In this document: in pieces, positions 8,025 through 20,300 of the stretch
How the letters are laid out: the number at the start of each line of letters is the position of its first letter
Position numbering within the stretch: position 1 is the first letter of the stretch
Origin: a virus
Direction: 5' to 3' (one strand)
IMG/VR virus record: IMGVR_UViG_3300042350_003251
Coordinates: 1-45,043 of that record
Length of the DNA: 45,043 nucleotides
Notes under the pieces: model-generated
Databases searched by the model: none
Told to the model about the DNA's origin: nothing
Seen by the model: only the letters and a program-made list of their open reading frames with translations
Translations under genes and position numbers: made by a program

Positions 8025-11000
8025 TATTTTAAGTTTGTTTGTGCGATGATGAATGAGGTCTCAATACTAACAATTTGTTTTGGATTTGAGTCTTCGTCTT
8101 GCAAAGATATGAATTGAACGACATCTTCCATACGTTGACCACTTATTAATCCGCCAACGGAATTTTCATCCCTTTTTACACTTCCGTCCCAAACCCCATT
8201 TGTATCCTGAAAATCCACCAACCTGATTGTAGATTGCTGTCCTTTTAAATTTGTAATCACCGCTTTCCATCCAGCAGACCCGCTATATTTTACGGAAAAT
8301 AATTCCTTGTTGAGTTCCGGCTGCACATTCACAACACATTGAACCATTGCGGTATAGTCTTGCCCATGAATTTGAGTGCCAGTGTTGAATTCATACAACT
8401 CCCCATTTAACATAGAGAACAACTGACTTGTATTCTGATTGTCCGTTAGCCAAGCAAAGAGTTCATTGTCCAGATTATAAGACCTGCGCCCTTGAAAGAA
8501 ATCAGATTCAAAGTTATAAGCAATGCCTTCAATGTTGTCTTTCACCAATACTTCCTTAAAGAATGGGTCGTATCCAATGATACTATTCTCCCCTAAATCA
8601 AGGGCGTGGCTTTTGAAATATTTCTGGTCGCTCACCGGATCAAGTCCGTTGTTTGATAGCTGAACCAAAATATTCTTTACCACATCAAATCCGAAAGCAA
8701 TACCCTTGTTTGTCATCACCGCTTGCGTCTTTTTCCCAATGCCATAATCGCCCTTCAGGACGTTGTGCGACCCGAATACATTAGTAGACAAACTCATTAC
8801 GCTATCCCCGTCAGTACCGGTTTGCTGCGTCCTGCCAAGGTATATCATTTCCACCCCGCTCTTGCACCAGACGTAGATGTTGTTTCCCGAATTGTTTGTA
8901 ACAGCAAGCAGCACCATCTTAACAATAGACCCTAGTTGAGACTGCGTGTTGGTTTGGTTGAGCGGATCAAAGGTGAAGATGTTATTAATCTTCGTGCCAG
9001 TGAGGTATTGCTCCGAATGCCGGATGGAAGAAGAAAGAACTTGCTCCTGCGGTTCAGGGTCAAGTACCACAACGTTTCCAATATCAGACGCCCACGTTTC
9101 CTGAAAGATTCCATTCAAGTTCATGGAAGACCAAAAGCCTTGCCAGTTTGGGAATGGCCTTGCAAAATAAGGCGGCCTTGAAAGAACTTGATCTATTAAA
9201 GTTTGTGTTAAATACCCATAATTCCTCTTATCACCACATATATAAGCATCCCCATAATATGTTCTGGCAGCCCCTGCCTCAAATTGGCTTCGTGTCCATG
9301 TAACCACTGGGACTACGTTATATTGATTGGTAGGTGTTGTTTGTTTTGAGTAAAGAACAATATCCCAAACTTGTTGATAATAAGCCTCTCCTCCTGTTAT
9401 TACGTTTTTAAGACGAAATGGTAATATTACGTCTCCTTCAATGACTCCAAACCGGAGGGCATCGCCAACAATTGCAAAAACACTTCCTGATGGTGGCGTA
9501 GATGTCACAACTTCTGAAAAAGGAACTTTACATATAAGAGTACTGCCAATTTGATCGGTTACTTCATATGTTTTTGCATTAGGTAGCACAACAGGGATTA
9601 ACGTCGGGAAATCAATACCGGGCCTTATTATGTTTGCTGAGTTAAATAATTGTCCTTTTATCTCAATGTAATAATTCTGTTCTGTTGAAAAATTAATTGG
9701 CTCTCCGCTGTTAAAAGTAAATCCAACGCCATAATATGAATAATTTTTATTGTCAAGAACTACATTTTCTCTATCTGCTGATAAATAATATACAAACCCG
9801 CCTTCTCCTTTAAAAATTATAAACGGCCTAACCAATGTTCGCAAATAGCTTACTGCTGATTGTTGTGTTTTAGCAATCAACTTCACCGTTTCAATTCGTG
9901 AGTCAATTGATGCTACTGGCGGGGTGATTATAACCCGTGCTTGATTCTCAAGATCAACCCGTGAATAAGCAACGGATTGAGAGAAGGGGGCATTATCATA
10001 AAGATAATCTACCACTTGATTCCATGGTAATTTATTTAAGTCTACCGAAGCAACTCCTGTATCCAGAATATCCTTCAAATCAAGCAAATAATAGCTACTA
10101 GGGTCGGGAGTAATAGTGAACGCCCCTAAGTCTGTACTACCCAATGCCCTGCCCAAATCATCATAAAATTCCAAGGCAAAAGCTTGTCTGTTCCTGAATG
10201 GAGCAAAAGTCCGATACTTCCTATCTGCAAGCGACACTGCATTATCATATAACACCGAAACAGATGCTGATGGAAGAGTTATGTCAACTCCGCTAGTAAG
10301 CCCTGCCAGTACCAATCGGCTATCAGCAAACAATAAGTCCTCTGCCCGACGTGGTACTCCGTCAGCCCCTAACAAGGCCGCAATCGAAGGCGTTCCAATG
10401 GCATTTAAGTCTGCTAGGTCGCCAAGCAAAAGCCCCACAGTAGGACTACCTAATCCTGCCGGTGTTATCCATTCGGTGGTAAGGTTTTTAATACGTCTGA
10501 AATAATTCCAGTCACCGGTATTGCCTCTTCGAAAATACCAACGAGTTGCCACAATGTAGGTGTTTGGAGCGCCTCCGATAACGGTCATATATCTAATAAA
10601 CTCCAATATTGGGATAAGCAAATACACCCCGTTATTCCACACCACTTCAGTGGGGTCGGAAAGCCTGCTCTCAATGTTGTTAATGTATTCGTAGTTGTAG
10701 GCAAATTGATACCCCTCATCTTCCACATCTGCCACAGGCTTTGGCTGTGTTTCTGCCACATACCCAACAACAGATGGATTAGAAAGGGATGTAGCCGGTA
10801 CAGGATTTGGGAATACTCTTAGTTTTGTTGCCGGTGGCCGGTGCAACTGGAATATCTCCCAATTGTCAATTGGTAGCTGATACCTTGGATCAACCGGTGA
10901 AGGGAGGAATGTATTTATCCCACGTTCAACATTCACTTGCCTAGGCTCCTCAATGTCGCTTGATGTCCATACCAGATACCCTGCATTGTAGTCCATGGAA

Positions 11001-11350
11001 AGGAGTGTGCTTGAACTAAACTCTAAATCCATTCTCAGTACAATCCGAAATCCTCCGCTTGCCGAATACTCATATATCGTATCGTTTGCATCCACGCTAT
11101 TCCAATTGGCAAAATACAAACGCTTGTTCACCCTGTCAGCACACCACCCTACGGCCTTGTTTGTGCCAGTGATGGGTAGCAATGGATTTGTGATAATGGC
11201 GTTTCCAGCTATCCGGTAGACACCGCTTCCGCCCAACGGGTTGGAGACTCCCACCCGCATATTCAAAGCGTCAATCAGTTCTGATACCTCAACACGCTTT
11301 GGGTCCTTATCAGGAACGACATTAACCGGATTGTATTGTTGCTTAATCAT
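8024..11350 (-). CDS. Tail nozzle / stabilisation-type structural protein
   Basis: The 1108-aa protein is dominated by beta strands with repeated aromatic and Gly turns. The N-terminus (about 35-130) has blade-like units such as RVNKRLYFANWNS and YNAGYLVWTSSDIEEPR, reminiscent of the beta-propeller found in podoviral tubular/nozzle proteins (T7 gp12, P22 gp10 and the crAss-like stabilisation protein). There are no transmembrane segments or enzymatic motifs. It overlaps the giant upstream gene by 8 nt and is coupled to the next gene by TAATG. The fold assignment is by pattern only; a host-surface adhesin is the alternative. Confidence 0.55.
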   Translation of the reverse strand: MIKQQYNPVNVVPDKDPKRVEVSELIDALNMRVGVSNPLGGSGVYRIAGNAIITNPLLPITGTNKAVGWCADRVNKRLYFANWNSVDANDTIYEYSASGGFRIVLRMDLEFSSSTLLSMDYNAGYLVWTSSDIEEPRQVNVERGINTFLPSPVDPRYQLPIDNWEIFQLHRPPATKLRVFPNPVPATSLSNPSVVGYVAETQPKPVADVEDEGYQFAYNYEYINNIESRLSDPTEVVWNNGVYLLIPILEFIRYMTVIGGAPNTYIVATRWYFRRGNTGDWNYFRRIKNLTTEWITPAGLGSPTVGLLLGDLADLNAIGTPSIAALLGADGVPRRAEDLLFADSRLVLAGLTSGVDITLPSASVSVLYDNAVSLADRKYRTFAPFRNRQAFALEFYDDLGRALGSTDLGAFTITPDPSSYYLLDLKDILDTGVASVDLNKLPWNQVVDYLYDNAPFSQSVAYSRVDLENQARVIITPPVASIDSRIETVKLIAKTQQSAVSYLRTLVRPFIIFKGEGGFVYYLSADRENVVLDNKNYSYYGVGFTFNSGEPINFSTEQNYYIEIKGQLFNSANIIRPGIDFPTLIPVVLPNAKTYEVTDQIGSTLICKVPFSEVVTSTPPSGSVFAIVGDALRFGVIEGDVILPFRLKNVITGGEAYYQQVWDIVLYSKQTTPTNQYNVVPVVTWTRSQFEAGAARTYYGDAYICGDKRNYGYLTQTLIDQVLSRPPYFARPFPNWQGFWSSMNLNGIFQETWASDIGNVVVLDPEPQEQVLSSSIRHSEQYLTGTKINNIFTFDPLNQTNTQSQLGSIVKMVLLAVTNNSGNNIYVWCKSGVEMIYLGRTQQTGTDGDSVMSLSTNVFGSHNVLKGDYGIGKKTQAVMTNKGIAFGFDVVKNILVQLSNNGLDPVSDQKYFKSHALDLGENSIIGYDPFFKEVLVKDNIEGIAYNFESDFFQGRRSYNLDNELFAWLTDNQNTSQLFSMLNGELYEFNTGTQIHGQDYTAMVQCVVNVQPELNKELFSVKYSGSAGWKAVITNLKGQQSTIRLVDFQDTNGVWDGSVKRDENSVGGLISGQRMEDVVQFISLQDEDSNPKQIVSIETSFIIAQTNLK

Positions 11351-14300
11351 TTAGCTTGGAATAAAAGTATTCTTTCAAATAATCTGTGTTGTCGCCCTTT
11401 GGCTTAATCTGGTTTAGCAACCGTAGTTGCTTGCGCTGACGGGCCTCTTGTGCCTTGTATTTAATCAATAGATTGGATAATGCATCTGGTCTTCCGGCGT
11501 AGAACTTCTTCACCGTCGTTTCACTCCCGTCTGCCAGATAGATAGTGGCATCCTTTTCTTTGCCTTGTGCCACTTCAAGAATGGCATATTCATTTTTGTT
11601 TGGAATGCCTTTATTGTTTTTGTCTGTCATAATAGATTCAGCAATCACATATGTCTCACCAGATTTTGCCAATTCTTTTTTAGCCTTTTCTATGTCACCA
11701 ATTTCAAGGTAGTTAAGAAGTTTTTTGCGGGCTATCTTTTCATCTGCACTGCCCGGGGAGAAATCTTCGGCAATTTCCTTTTTTTCTTTTTTCTCAAACA
11801 AATCTTTTGCCTTCTCTTCTTTCCTTTCACCCGCAAATTGACGACTCAATAGATATGCCGGTGCCGGAAGCCTAGCTAGTTTAAGGGCTAAAATCTCAGC
11901 CTCTTGTGCTAACCTGCCAGTAGGATCATCGGACTTTGCCGACATCACAAGCGGCTTGATAAATGCGTCTGAAATAATGCCTGCCTGACCGACAGTACCA
12001 TCAGAATAGAATGGGTTGTTATCTTTCTTTACCGACTCTTTTAGCATCTCAGGCAACTCCCCTTCCTTTTCCATTTTTCGGCCTTGCGCTTGGTATGCCT
12101 CAAATAGTCCTGCAACTCCATTATTGATTGCCTCTTGAACAATAATGTTCTGCGTTCCGCCTACATAGTTGAATGTTTCCTGAAGCGTTGATGAAATCAG
12201 TTTCTTAGTTCGATTCGCCTCCTCGTATTCTCGAAGCATCTTGCGCTTCCGCTCCTTTTCTTCCTCATCGTCGCCAGAGGTCTCTTCCTTAATTTTTTCA
12301 AAGAGAGAGTCTATTGCTCCATTGGCATAACTTCTTGCCACTTGAAACAAAATGCCAGCCATTACTACACCACCTAGATTTTGTAACGCTTCCATCTTTG
12401 CTTTTGTAGGCACAGATTGGTCGCCAATCTTAGCAACATTATCGTAAGCTGACATTACCATCTGGTGGGTAAAGTTGGTCAGGAAGTAAAGAAGTGGGGT
12501 GTCCTTCTGGCGCTGTGAAAACAAAATGCGGGTGTTCTCATTATTGGACTTCCCTTGCATCTGCTCTCCTGCCGACATAGCTTCACCATCCCACCCTTTT
12601 GAATCTTCTTTAATCAAATCAAATTGTGCGGCATTTTTTATTTTACCGTTCTGTATTTGATTCTGAATATATCCAGCAAGCGTTGCAATAATAGAAACTT
12701 GCTTGTCAGTCCATTCAAGACCCTTTCCTCCAGAAATCTTGTCAAGGATGTTTGAAAACTTCTCATAAGCTTGTTCTACCGAATTTTTATCTTCTGCAAA
12801 CTGGCTAGATATTTCAAGCATTTCTGGGATAGAAAGTCGAATACCTAACGTACCACTATTAACAAAAGATTCAAGAGCGGTTCTTAGCGGGCTTCCCTTT
12901 GGGGCTAGCATTGCTTTGATTGCAATTCCGGTTGCTGCTGCTGTTGATTGTGGCGCCATAGCCGCCGTGTTAGCGAGAGCCGTTAGCTGCTTGGGGAATT
13001 GGGTGATGTTTTTAATCAATCCACCAGTTACCGCACTCATTACATGGTTCTTAAATTTATGGAATCTGGTTCTGTCATCCAAATTGTATTTACCATGATT
13101 CTTTGTATCCAGAATGTATTGAATCAATGTGCCTTTCAGCGTGTTGAAACCTCTACCATAAGCAAGACGAGCCAATCCTTTGCTACTATTATACATGGCC
13201 TGCATCTGGTGGTATTCCTTTGCAGCCATGGCAATCATCATGGTTTCTCTAAGTCCATTGAAAAGGTTTACCTTTCCATCGGGTTGGTAGTAGCCATTCT
13301 TGCCAACAAGATTGGTGCGTCCCTTCTGTCTGCCAAAGAGATTGCCACCTACCTTTCCAGATGAATTGTAAAGAGAGAAGTCTTCAAGCTTGTCAGGAAT
13401 CGTTTGTTCGTCTGACTGTGCTTGCGTTTTAACGACATTACGAGGCCAGTAGTTTTGCACCATACCAACTTCTTGGTTGCCGTACAATGACATATTCTTG
13501 ATTGCCCTTGCCCCATATTTATCCAATATTTTTCGGGCTTCATCATACCATTTTTTCTCTCCTTCAGACAATTTCAAATCTTCCAGCTTTGAGTCAGCGG
13601 TAAGCCCCAACGATTCCACTGCTTTTTTCAGGGATTCGTATTCAAGCTTTTGCGCCTTGGCTGATTCGGTTTTGTCATTGCGGCTTTTATTCTCTGCTAT
13701 CTGATTGGCAAGCTTCTCTAAGTCGGAAAGCTTCTGTTCTTTTAGTGCATCAAATAATTCAGGGTTCCCTTCTGCTTCATTCAAGAATCCGAACAGATCA
13801 ATCCGATTAAAATTATCCTGCTTTAACCCCTGCTTCTTTGCTTCTTGAAGTAACAAGCCTTCTTCTACTACATACGCCGAATACACCTTGCTAGAAGCCG
13901 TAAGCCATGGCTGAATAATAGTGTTGCGAAGTTTTGCTACATTCTTTGAAAGGTTAACGTACTTGTTCAATAAGTTGGTGAGCGACCGTTTTTTGACAGC
14001 CTTTGTGTCTACTTGTTTGTTGAAAACAATGTTCTGCTTCACCAGATTGTCCACGGCATTATACACTTCAGCCTTGGCTGCAATGTCTCCCACGGCAAAC
14101 AATTCACCCGTATCCTCAAAATTGGATATTGCATTCTCCAACAACACAAGGTCGTTTTCGGAAAGCAATGACAGGTTTTGTTTTTTAAGCGTTTCTAGTA
14201 CACGTCGTGTTTCCTTGTCGGTATCTTCTGGTATTTCCAATGCCGCAATACGGGCATTCATATCAGTCTTTTGTTTTGGAGTAGGCTTCTTTGAATCAAC

Positions 14301-17300
14301 GAATTCCTCAAAGGTGGTAACGCCATCTGGCAGTTCTCCTTCATTTTTGGCTTTTTCGTATTCTTCTTTCAGATTCCTCTCCCGTCCAACCCGCATCTTT
14401 TCTGATCGCTCGTTGGTGATTTGATCTTGCACTTGCTTTTGTGCTTTGATGAACTCCATGAGTTGAGTTCGGTTCTTTAAGGACTTACCCACTATTTGCG
14501 TTCCCCAATTAATAAAGGACTGCAAAGCGTCGGGGTCCATGTGGTTAATTGAAAGCGATGCAAAGGCTTTGAATAAAGACTGATCATTTGCCGGAGTTCG
14601 ATCCGACTGAGACATTGACTTTACTCGTCCTTTCAATTTTGCAGCGGCTCGTTCGTTCAAGACGTAGTTGGCATCGTCAATTACTTTATTGACGTAATCC
14701 ATAAAGGCTTGCTTGCCTTCAGGTGAAAAGTCTCGCTGCTTGGCAAATTTTTCCAGTATGCCATTTATCTGTCGAGGATTAAGTTCTGCTTTTAGCCCCT
14801 CCAGTAAAGCCTTCATGGTTTTAGCTGCGGCAAGCTTTCCTTCCTTGATGCCCATTTCTTGGCCTTGCTCCACACCCACTTCCTTGCCTGTAATAAAACC
14901 TGACTTCTGCCCCTCTGTTGCTCCTTTCTGGAATCCTTGTTGTTTACCATATCCAAGGCCAATAGCATAAGCTTCATCAATGGCATTTTGAACGGCTTTT
15001 TTTACAGAAACATTCTTAACACCTGTGGCTTTGTTAATGTCACTCTGAATTGTTCCCTTTTCGTAATTATACACTGCCTTGGCAGCGTCAGCCATTTCTT
15101 CACTGCTGTATTTGTTACCAGCATTTATTTGCTTTTGAGCAGCATACATAGCTTGCCCTCTGGTAATAATTTTTCCTGCTGCCCGTGCTGCTTTTAGAAT
15201 GCCACTATACGCATCCAATAGTGCTTGTCCGGTTGCTGATAATAGGAATGGATCGGAATAGGTTTTGTTTCTAAGCTTCTTTCTAAGGTTGTCCACCGCA
15301 TCAATATGAGCATCCAACGCAGAACCACCTAATGGAATATTTAAACTACTGCCAACTGCTTTGTTTGGGTTGTACCCTTGGTAGTCAGCAAAGTTCGTCG
15401 TGCCACCTTTTGCCTGCGGTTTAGCAGAGAAACTTCCTGCGTCCATCACCCCAATCTTTATTTTAGACAATGGGATGTTATACTTTTTAGCAACATCATC
15501 TACGTCTGAATGAAGCATATCAATACTTCCAGACATCTCCCTCACCATCAATCCCTTGTCGGTTTCTGCCAAAATGTAGTAAGCCCCACCAGAAAAACGA
15601 TTGTAGTTTTGTTTTGTAGGAGCAAATAAAAATGATGAAACTGGTTTACCAGATTTATCCGTAAGCGAGAACACACTTGACTTAAACCCGGGCGCTTTTG
15701 CTTTTGCGTCCCAGTTAATATTGTCGGCTCCTATCTGTACGATTTGAGTCATTACAATATCGTCTTCTGTTATTTCATTTAGCTTTTTAAAAGTAAGACC
15801 AACCGTATCCTTATTTATTCGCTGAAAAGTAGGGATGTAATTGTCCGGATTAAACTTTGCAATTTCTTGTAGCTTTTCTATTTTTAATTGTGCAAGCGTT
15901 TCGTCATTTGTTAATGTGGTAAGGTCTCCATTGGATATCATAAAATGCCCAACTCCCTCAACATTAGAAACTCCCGATTTTCCATACGATGGCATATTGG
16001 CAACATTTGGGCCTGCCACATAAGTAAGCATACCATTTGCGGCATCCCTGACATACATCCAAAGTTTTGATTGACCTGTTGGGTCTCTATTGTCAACTAC
16101 TGAACCCCTTATTTTAAAGTCAACTCCATCCTTTACAGGGACGGTTTCTTGAGTTTGTTTTGTTATGGTTTTTGTATCAACCTTTCCTTCGTTTACATCA
16201 ATATCAAGTAACCCCATTTTTGTGAGGCCCCGATTAACCATCTGAGACATTCCAGAAAGAGAAAGCGTATTCACTGCCAACCCTCCATCTGATTCTGCAA
16301 CTAGCTTTGACCCAACCCCAAATACTGACCCACCAGCAGTGATGGCTATTATCGCCGACTTTACAACTTTTTTGGATACGTTTTCAATGTATGCCTGCGC
16401 TTTTTTCGAATACTTCTTAATCCCATCAAAGCCGTTAGACAAGAAAGCTTTTACGTCAGCCTTTAGAGCCTCTGTGAATGAAACCTTTTGATCTCTTTCG
16501 TTTTCGTATTCAGACTTACCCTCTTGTGTTTCCGATGCAGCCTCTTCAATAATTTTATTCCCCGTCAATTCTTCTGCTGACAGAGGAGTTGTGTCTTCTT
16601 CTTTTTCCTTTTCTTCTTTTTTTTCTTGCTTTGCAGCTTCCTCTTTCTCCGCCTTTGCCTTTTCTTTCTCGTTGCGATAAGCGGCTTCCATACGATTATA
16701 TTCTTCGATGCCGACTTGCTCTTTCAACGCTTCACGGGCCTTGCGTGCTGCTTCGCCTTTTGTATCAAATGCGGTGAAAGTGGATGGAGTTGGTTCATCG
16801 GGCGCAAACAATTCGTTGTATTGTTCGTCGGTCAAGTCCATTCCTTCCCAATACGAATCAGGAATGTCATCAAGGGAGTTGTCAACGTCTTTTGCAGCAT
16901 CCTCATTGAAGTCCTCTCCGTAAATGCCTTCGGGATCATATTGGAATTTGTGCTGTTCTTCAACCATATCATTCTGATCCAATATAGCCTTCACCATCTG
17001 ATTACGGCTGCTATGGTTTAGGATGATACTTTCCGCAATATCCCGAAAGTTATGCTTGTCTTCGGCCTCCTGAACGGTCATATTGTTGTCCTCCGCATAC
17101 TTTTCAGCAAGCAATTCTCCTAACCTATCAGCGGTTTTTATATTGCTTTTTTTGTCAAGGAATTGAATGCGTGGCTTGCGTTCGCCCTCTATGTTTTTTC
17201 GTCCTGACTTTGAGTTTTTATCCGGTCCTCCAAAGATGGATTGCAACAAATCAGGATGATATGTCATATCCATCATGTATTGCAGACTTGAATAATACGG

Positions 17301-20300
17301 GTCACCAAAGAACTGAATGTTCCTTGCGGCTATGGCGTCTGGGGTCCGGCCTGCGTTTCGAACTGGCGGATTCTTTTTTCGTACAGGGCCTTCATCTTTT
17401 GTTCCACCTTTTCCTTTCCGTACTTCTGTACCAGTTGTTTGTACTTGTTCATCGCTTTCAAATTTAAGTTCTTGTGTAACTTCCTGTCCTTCGTTTAATA
17501 ACGTGGTTAGTCGATTGACTTCGGCTTTTGCCTTTTCAAATCTATCTCTGAAGGGTTGTATTACTTTTTCTCGTTGTGCCGGATCAATACGTGGCATTTC
17601 AAAAAGACCCTGTTCAGATTCAACTTTTCGTTTGCCAAAAAGATCAGGAGCATCTTCTTTAGTGGTCTTATTTAGTTCCGCCTTTTTCTTGTCAAAGGCA
17701 CTTTTTGCCGCAGCCAATTCATCGTTAGCTTGGGCTAAAAGGGCTTGGGTGGCATTTCGGTCAATTACCTTTGGACTCTCCTTCCCCTTAGTTTCGGAAG
17801 CGACTTGTTCCGTTTTTACTTCTGCATACTGCCCTTGATTACTATCTATCCATGCTACGTCCCTTAGTTTCACTTTTTTAGAATAAGGCGTTTTATTCCC
17901 TGCGTAAAGCGTTGCCTCCATTTTTGATGGGGTTACAAAAACACCATCTTTTATAGGGTAAGATGAATAGACAATTACTTCACCATCCTCTAATGCTTTT
18001 TTTGCATCTTTTATTGTAAAATCAGGAGTGCCAATAAAATTATCATCATCTTTAAATGCCTGCTCTGGGGATAAAATATCTTCAACATTTCTGACCCATG
18101 TGTTTTGATCATTGGGTGCTGGATTTGTTTTATTTATTATATCCAATTGCTTTTGCTTCCTGATTTTTTCATCCATTTCCGCATTACCACTAGGCTTTCC
18201 CTGCTGCGCCAACAAGTCTTGTATAGCGTTGCCCTTTCCCTTTGGAACTTCAATAGGAACTTCTGTTAATCCTAATTCCTTGGCAGCTAAAACTCTGTGT
18301 CTTCCATCTTCAAAAGATATTTTACCATTAGCATCAACATTGACAACACTTGGTTCAAAAGATACTTTTGCGTCTGTTCTTTTGCCTGTCTTGGGATTTA
18401 ATGCTCTTTGATCTTTTAGGTAGTTCTTCAAAAACTCTTTAGCCTTTTCAACTCTACCTTTAATTCTGTTTTCTTCTTTTTGTATATCGTATGAAGGTTG
18501 GTCTGCTGCTTGTTTTTCTAGTAAAGCATCAATAGGAACAAATACAATTTCATTTTTTTCTGGTCGCCTCATTGTTAGTTCAACATCCCTAAGACTACCA
18601 AATCCCTCCTTTTTCTGCTGCGCCAACAAGTCGCTTATCGGCTTGTCGTACCTACCAGATACTTCATCATAAGCGGCCCTATCTGCATTGTTATTAAGCT
18701 TCTTTCTATCAACCCTGCCATCTGCTCCACGGTAATTGTCTGCATTCTTTATCTTTCTGTCAAGTTCCGCTTGCTCTTTGGCTCGGAGGTCGGCTATTTG
18801 ATCGGCTAGTGAGGATGGGGTGGGAGCGGCTTGTTCTTTTAGTTTATTAAACTGAACTTTTAACGCCTGTGCCGCAGGAACTCGAATTGATGGGTCAATG
18901 TATGAGCCAATAAGTTCCATTAGGTCAGACTCCATCCTTCCCGTATTGGTGCCTCTATTTTTTACAATACCCTCTGATATGCCATTTCTATCAAACTTTT
19001 CGTTTGGATATTTTTTCTTAAACGCCAATTCAAGTTGATCTAAAAGAAATTTACCATAGTCTGATAGTTTTGTTTCGGCAGCCCCTTGCTGTGCTGGTTG
19101 GGTTGATGCAACATCCTTGTTGAATATCGGGGCAAGAATATTGCCCACAACTCTTTTTGCCTCATCTTCGCCATATCCATCATTTGTGAATACCTTAACA
19201 ACGTCGGCAAGCATCTTTTCTGTATCAATGCCTCTTTTTGTTGCCTCATTCAATGCTTCTCGAATCTTCAACCCATCAGCGTACCACGTAGTAGGATTAC
19301 CAAGAACACCGTCCGAAAAGTCTTTCATTAATTCCCTTTCGGTAAGCTTGTCGGCATCCAAATATCTATCAGCAACTTCTTTCGTTTCCCTAGCATCCCT
19401 CTTTTCAATAAATGCCCCATACCCATTAGGCTTGTCTTTCTCTTTTTGTAATAAAGCATCAACCGACTTGCCAACATCTGCTAATGGAACATCGAAAACG
19501 GAAGCCTTCTCCCGTTTCTCCATTTCATTTTCTAGGGCATTAAATTCCTTTTGATTGTCGGGATTGCCTTCTATTTCAGCCATGCGGCCTTCTATTTCGG
19601 CATCGGTTTGGTTGTTTACATCTACTTCAATCTCCCCTACCTGCGCTTGCCGTGTTGGTGCGTTGGATTGAAAGGCGGCTAGTTCTGCATCGTATTTGGC
19701 GTTGATTTCGTTTGAGATTCTTTGCAATACTCTTTTAGAAAAATCTCGTTTCCAATCGGATAATTCTTTAGTTGTTAAGTCGCCATCATCTTTAAGTCTA
19801 TACTGCCGTAATACTTCTTTTTTTTCTTCGGGGGTTAATGGGATGTTGTCTTGAATATTTGTAAAGCCTTCGCCAAGATTTGCAGAAACTTCCTTCCCAG
19901 CAATATTCGCATTTATAATTCCTCTCCTACCTTCAAGAGCAGGAGTAATATTTTTTAACTCCTTCTCCCTTTGTACCTCTATGTCGGCTATGGAACGGGG
20001 CGTGGCGGCTCCTTCGGTTACGGGAGCCGGTGCTACCTGCGCTTGCTGAGTTTGCTCCACTTGTGGTAATGGAACGGCAGAGGATTGTTCTGTAAGAACT
20101 GGACCCGTCCCACTGCCAGTAGGTGTGGAAACCACTCCGGCATCAGTAACAACATTTTCTGATCCTGTTCGTTGGCCCACTCCCTCATCCACGACTGACT
20201 GGCTAGTTCCTGCGTTAGTGTTGTCATTGGCTTGCTGTCCATTGTTTATTACCCAACCATCACTTAAAACACCTAAAAGGCCCCACGGATTATTTGTCCC

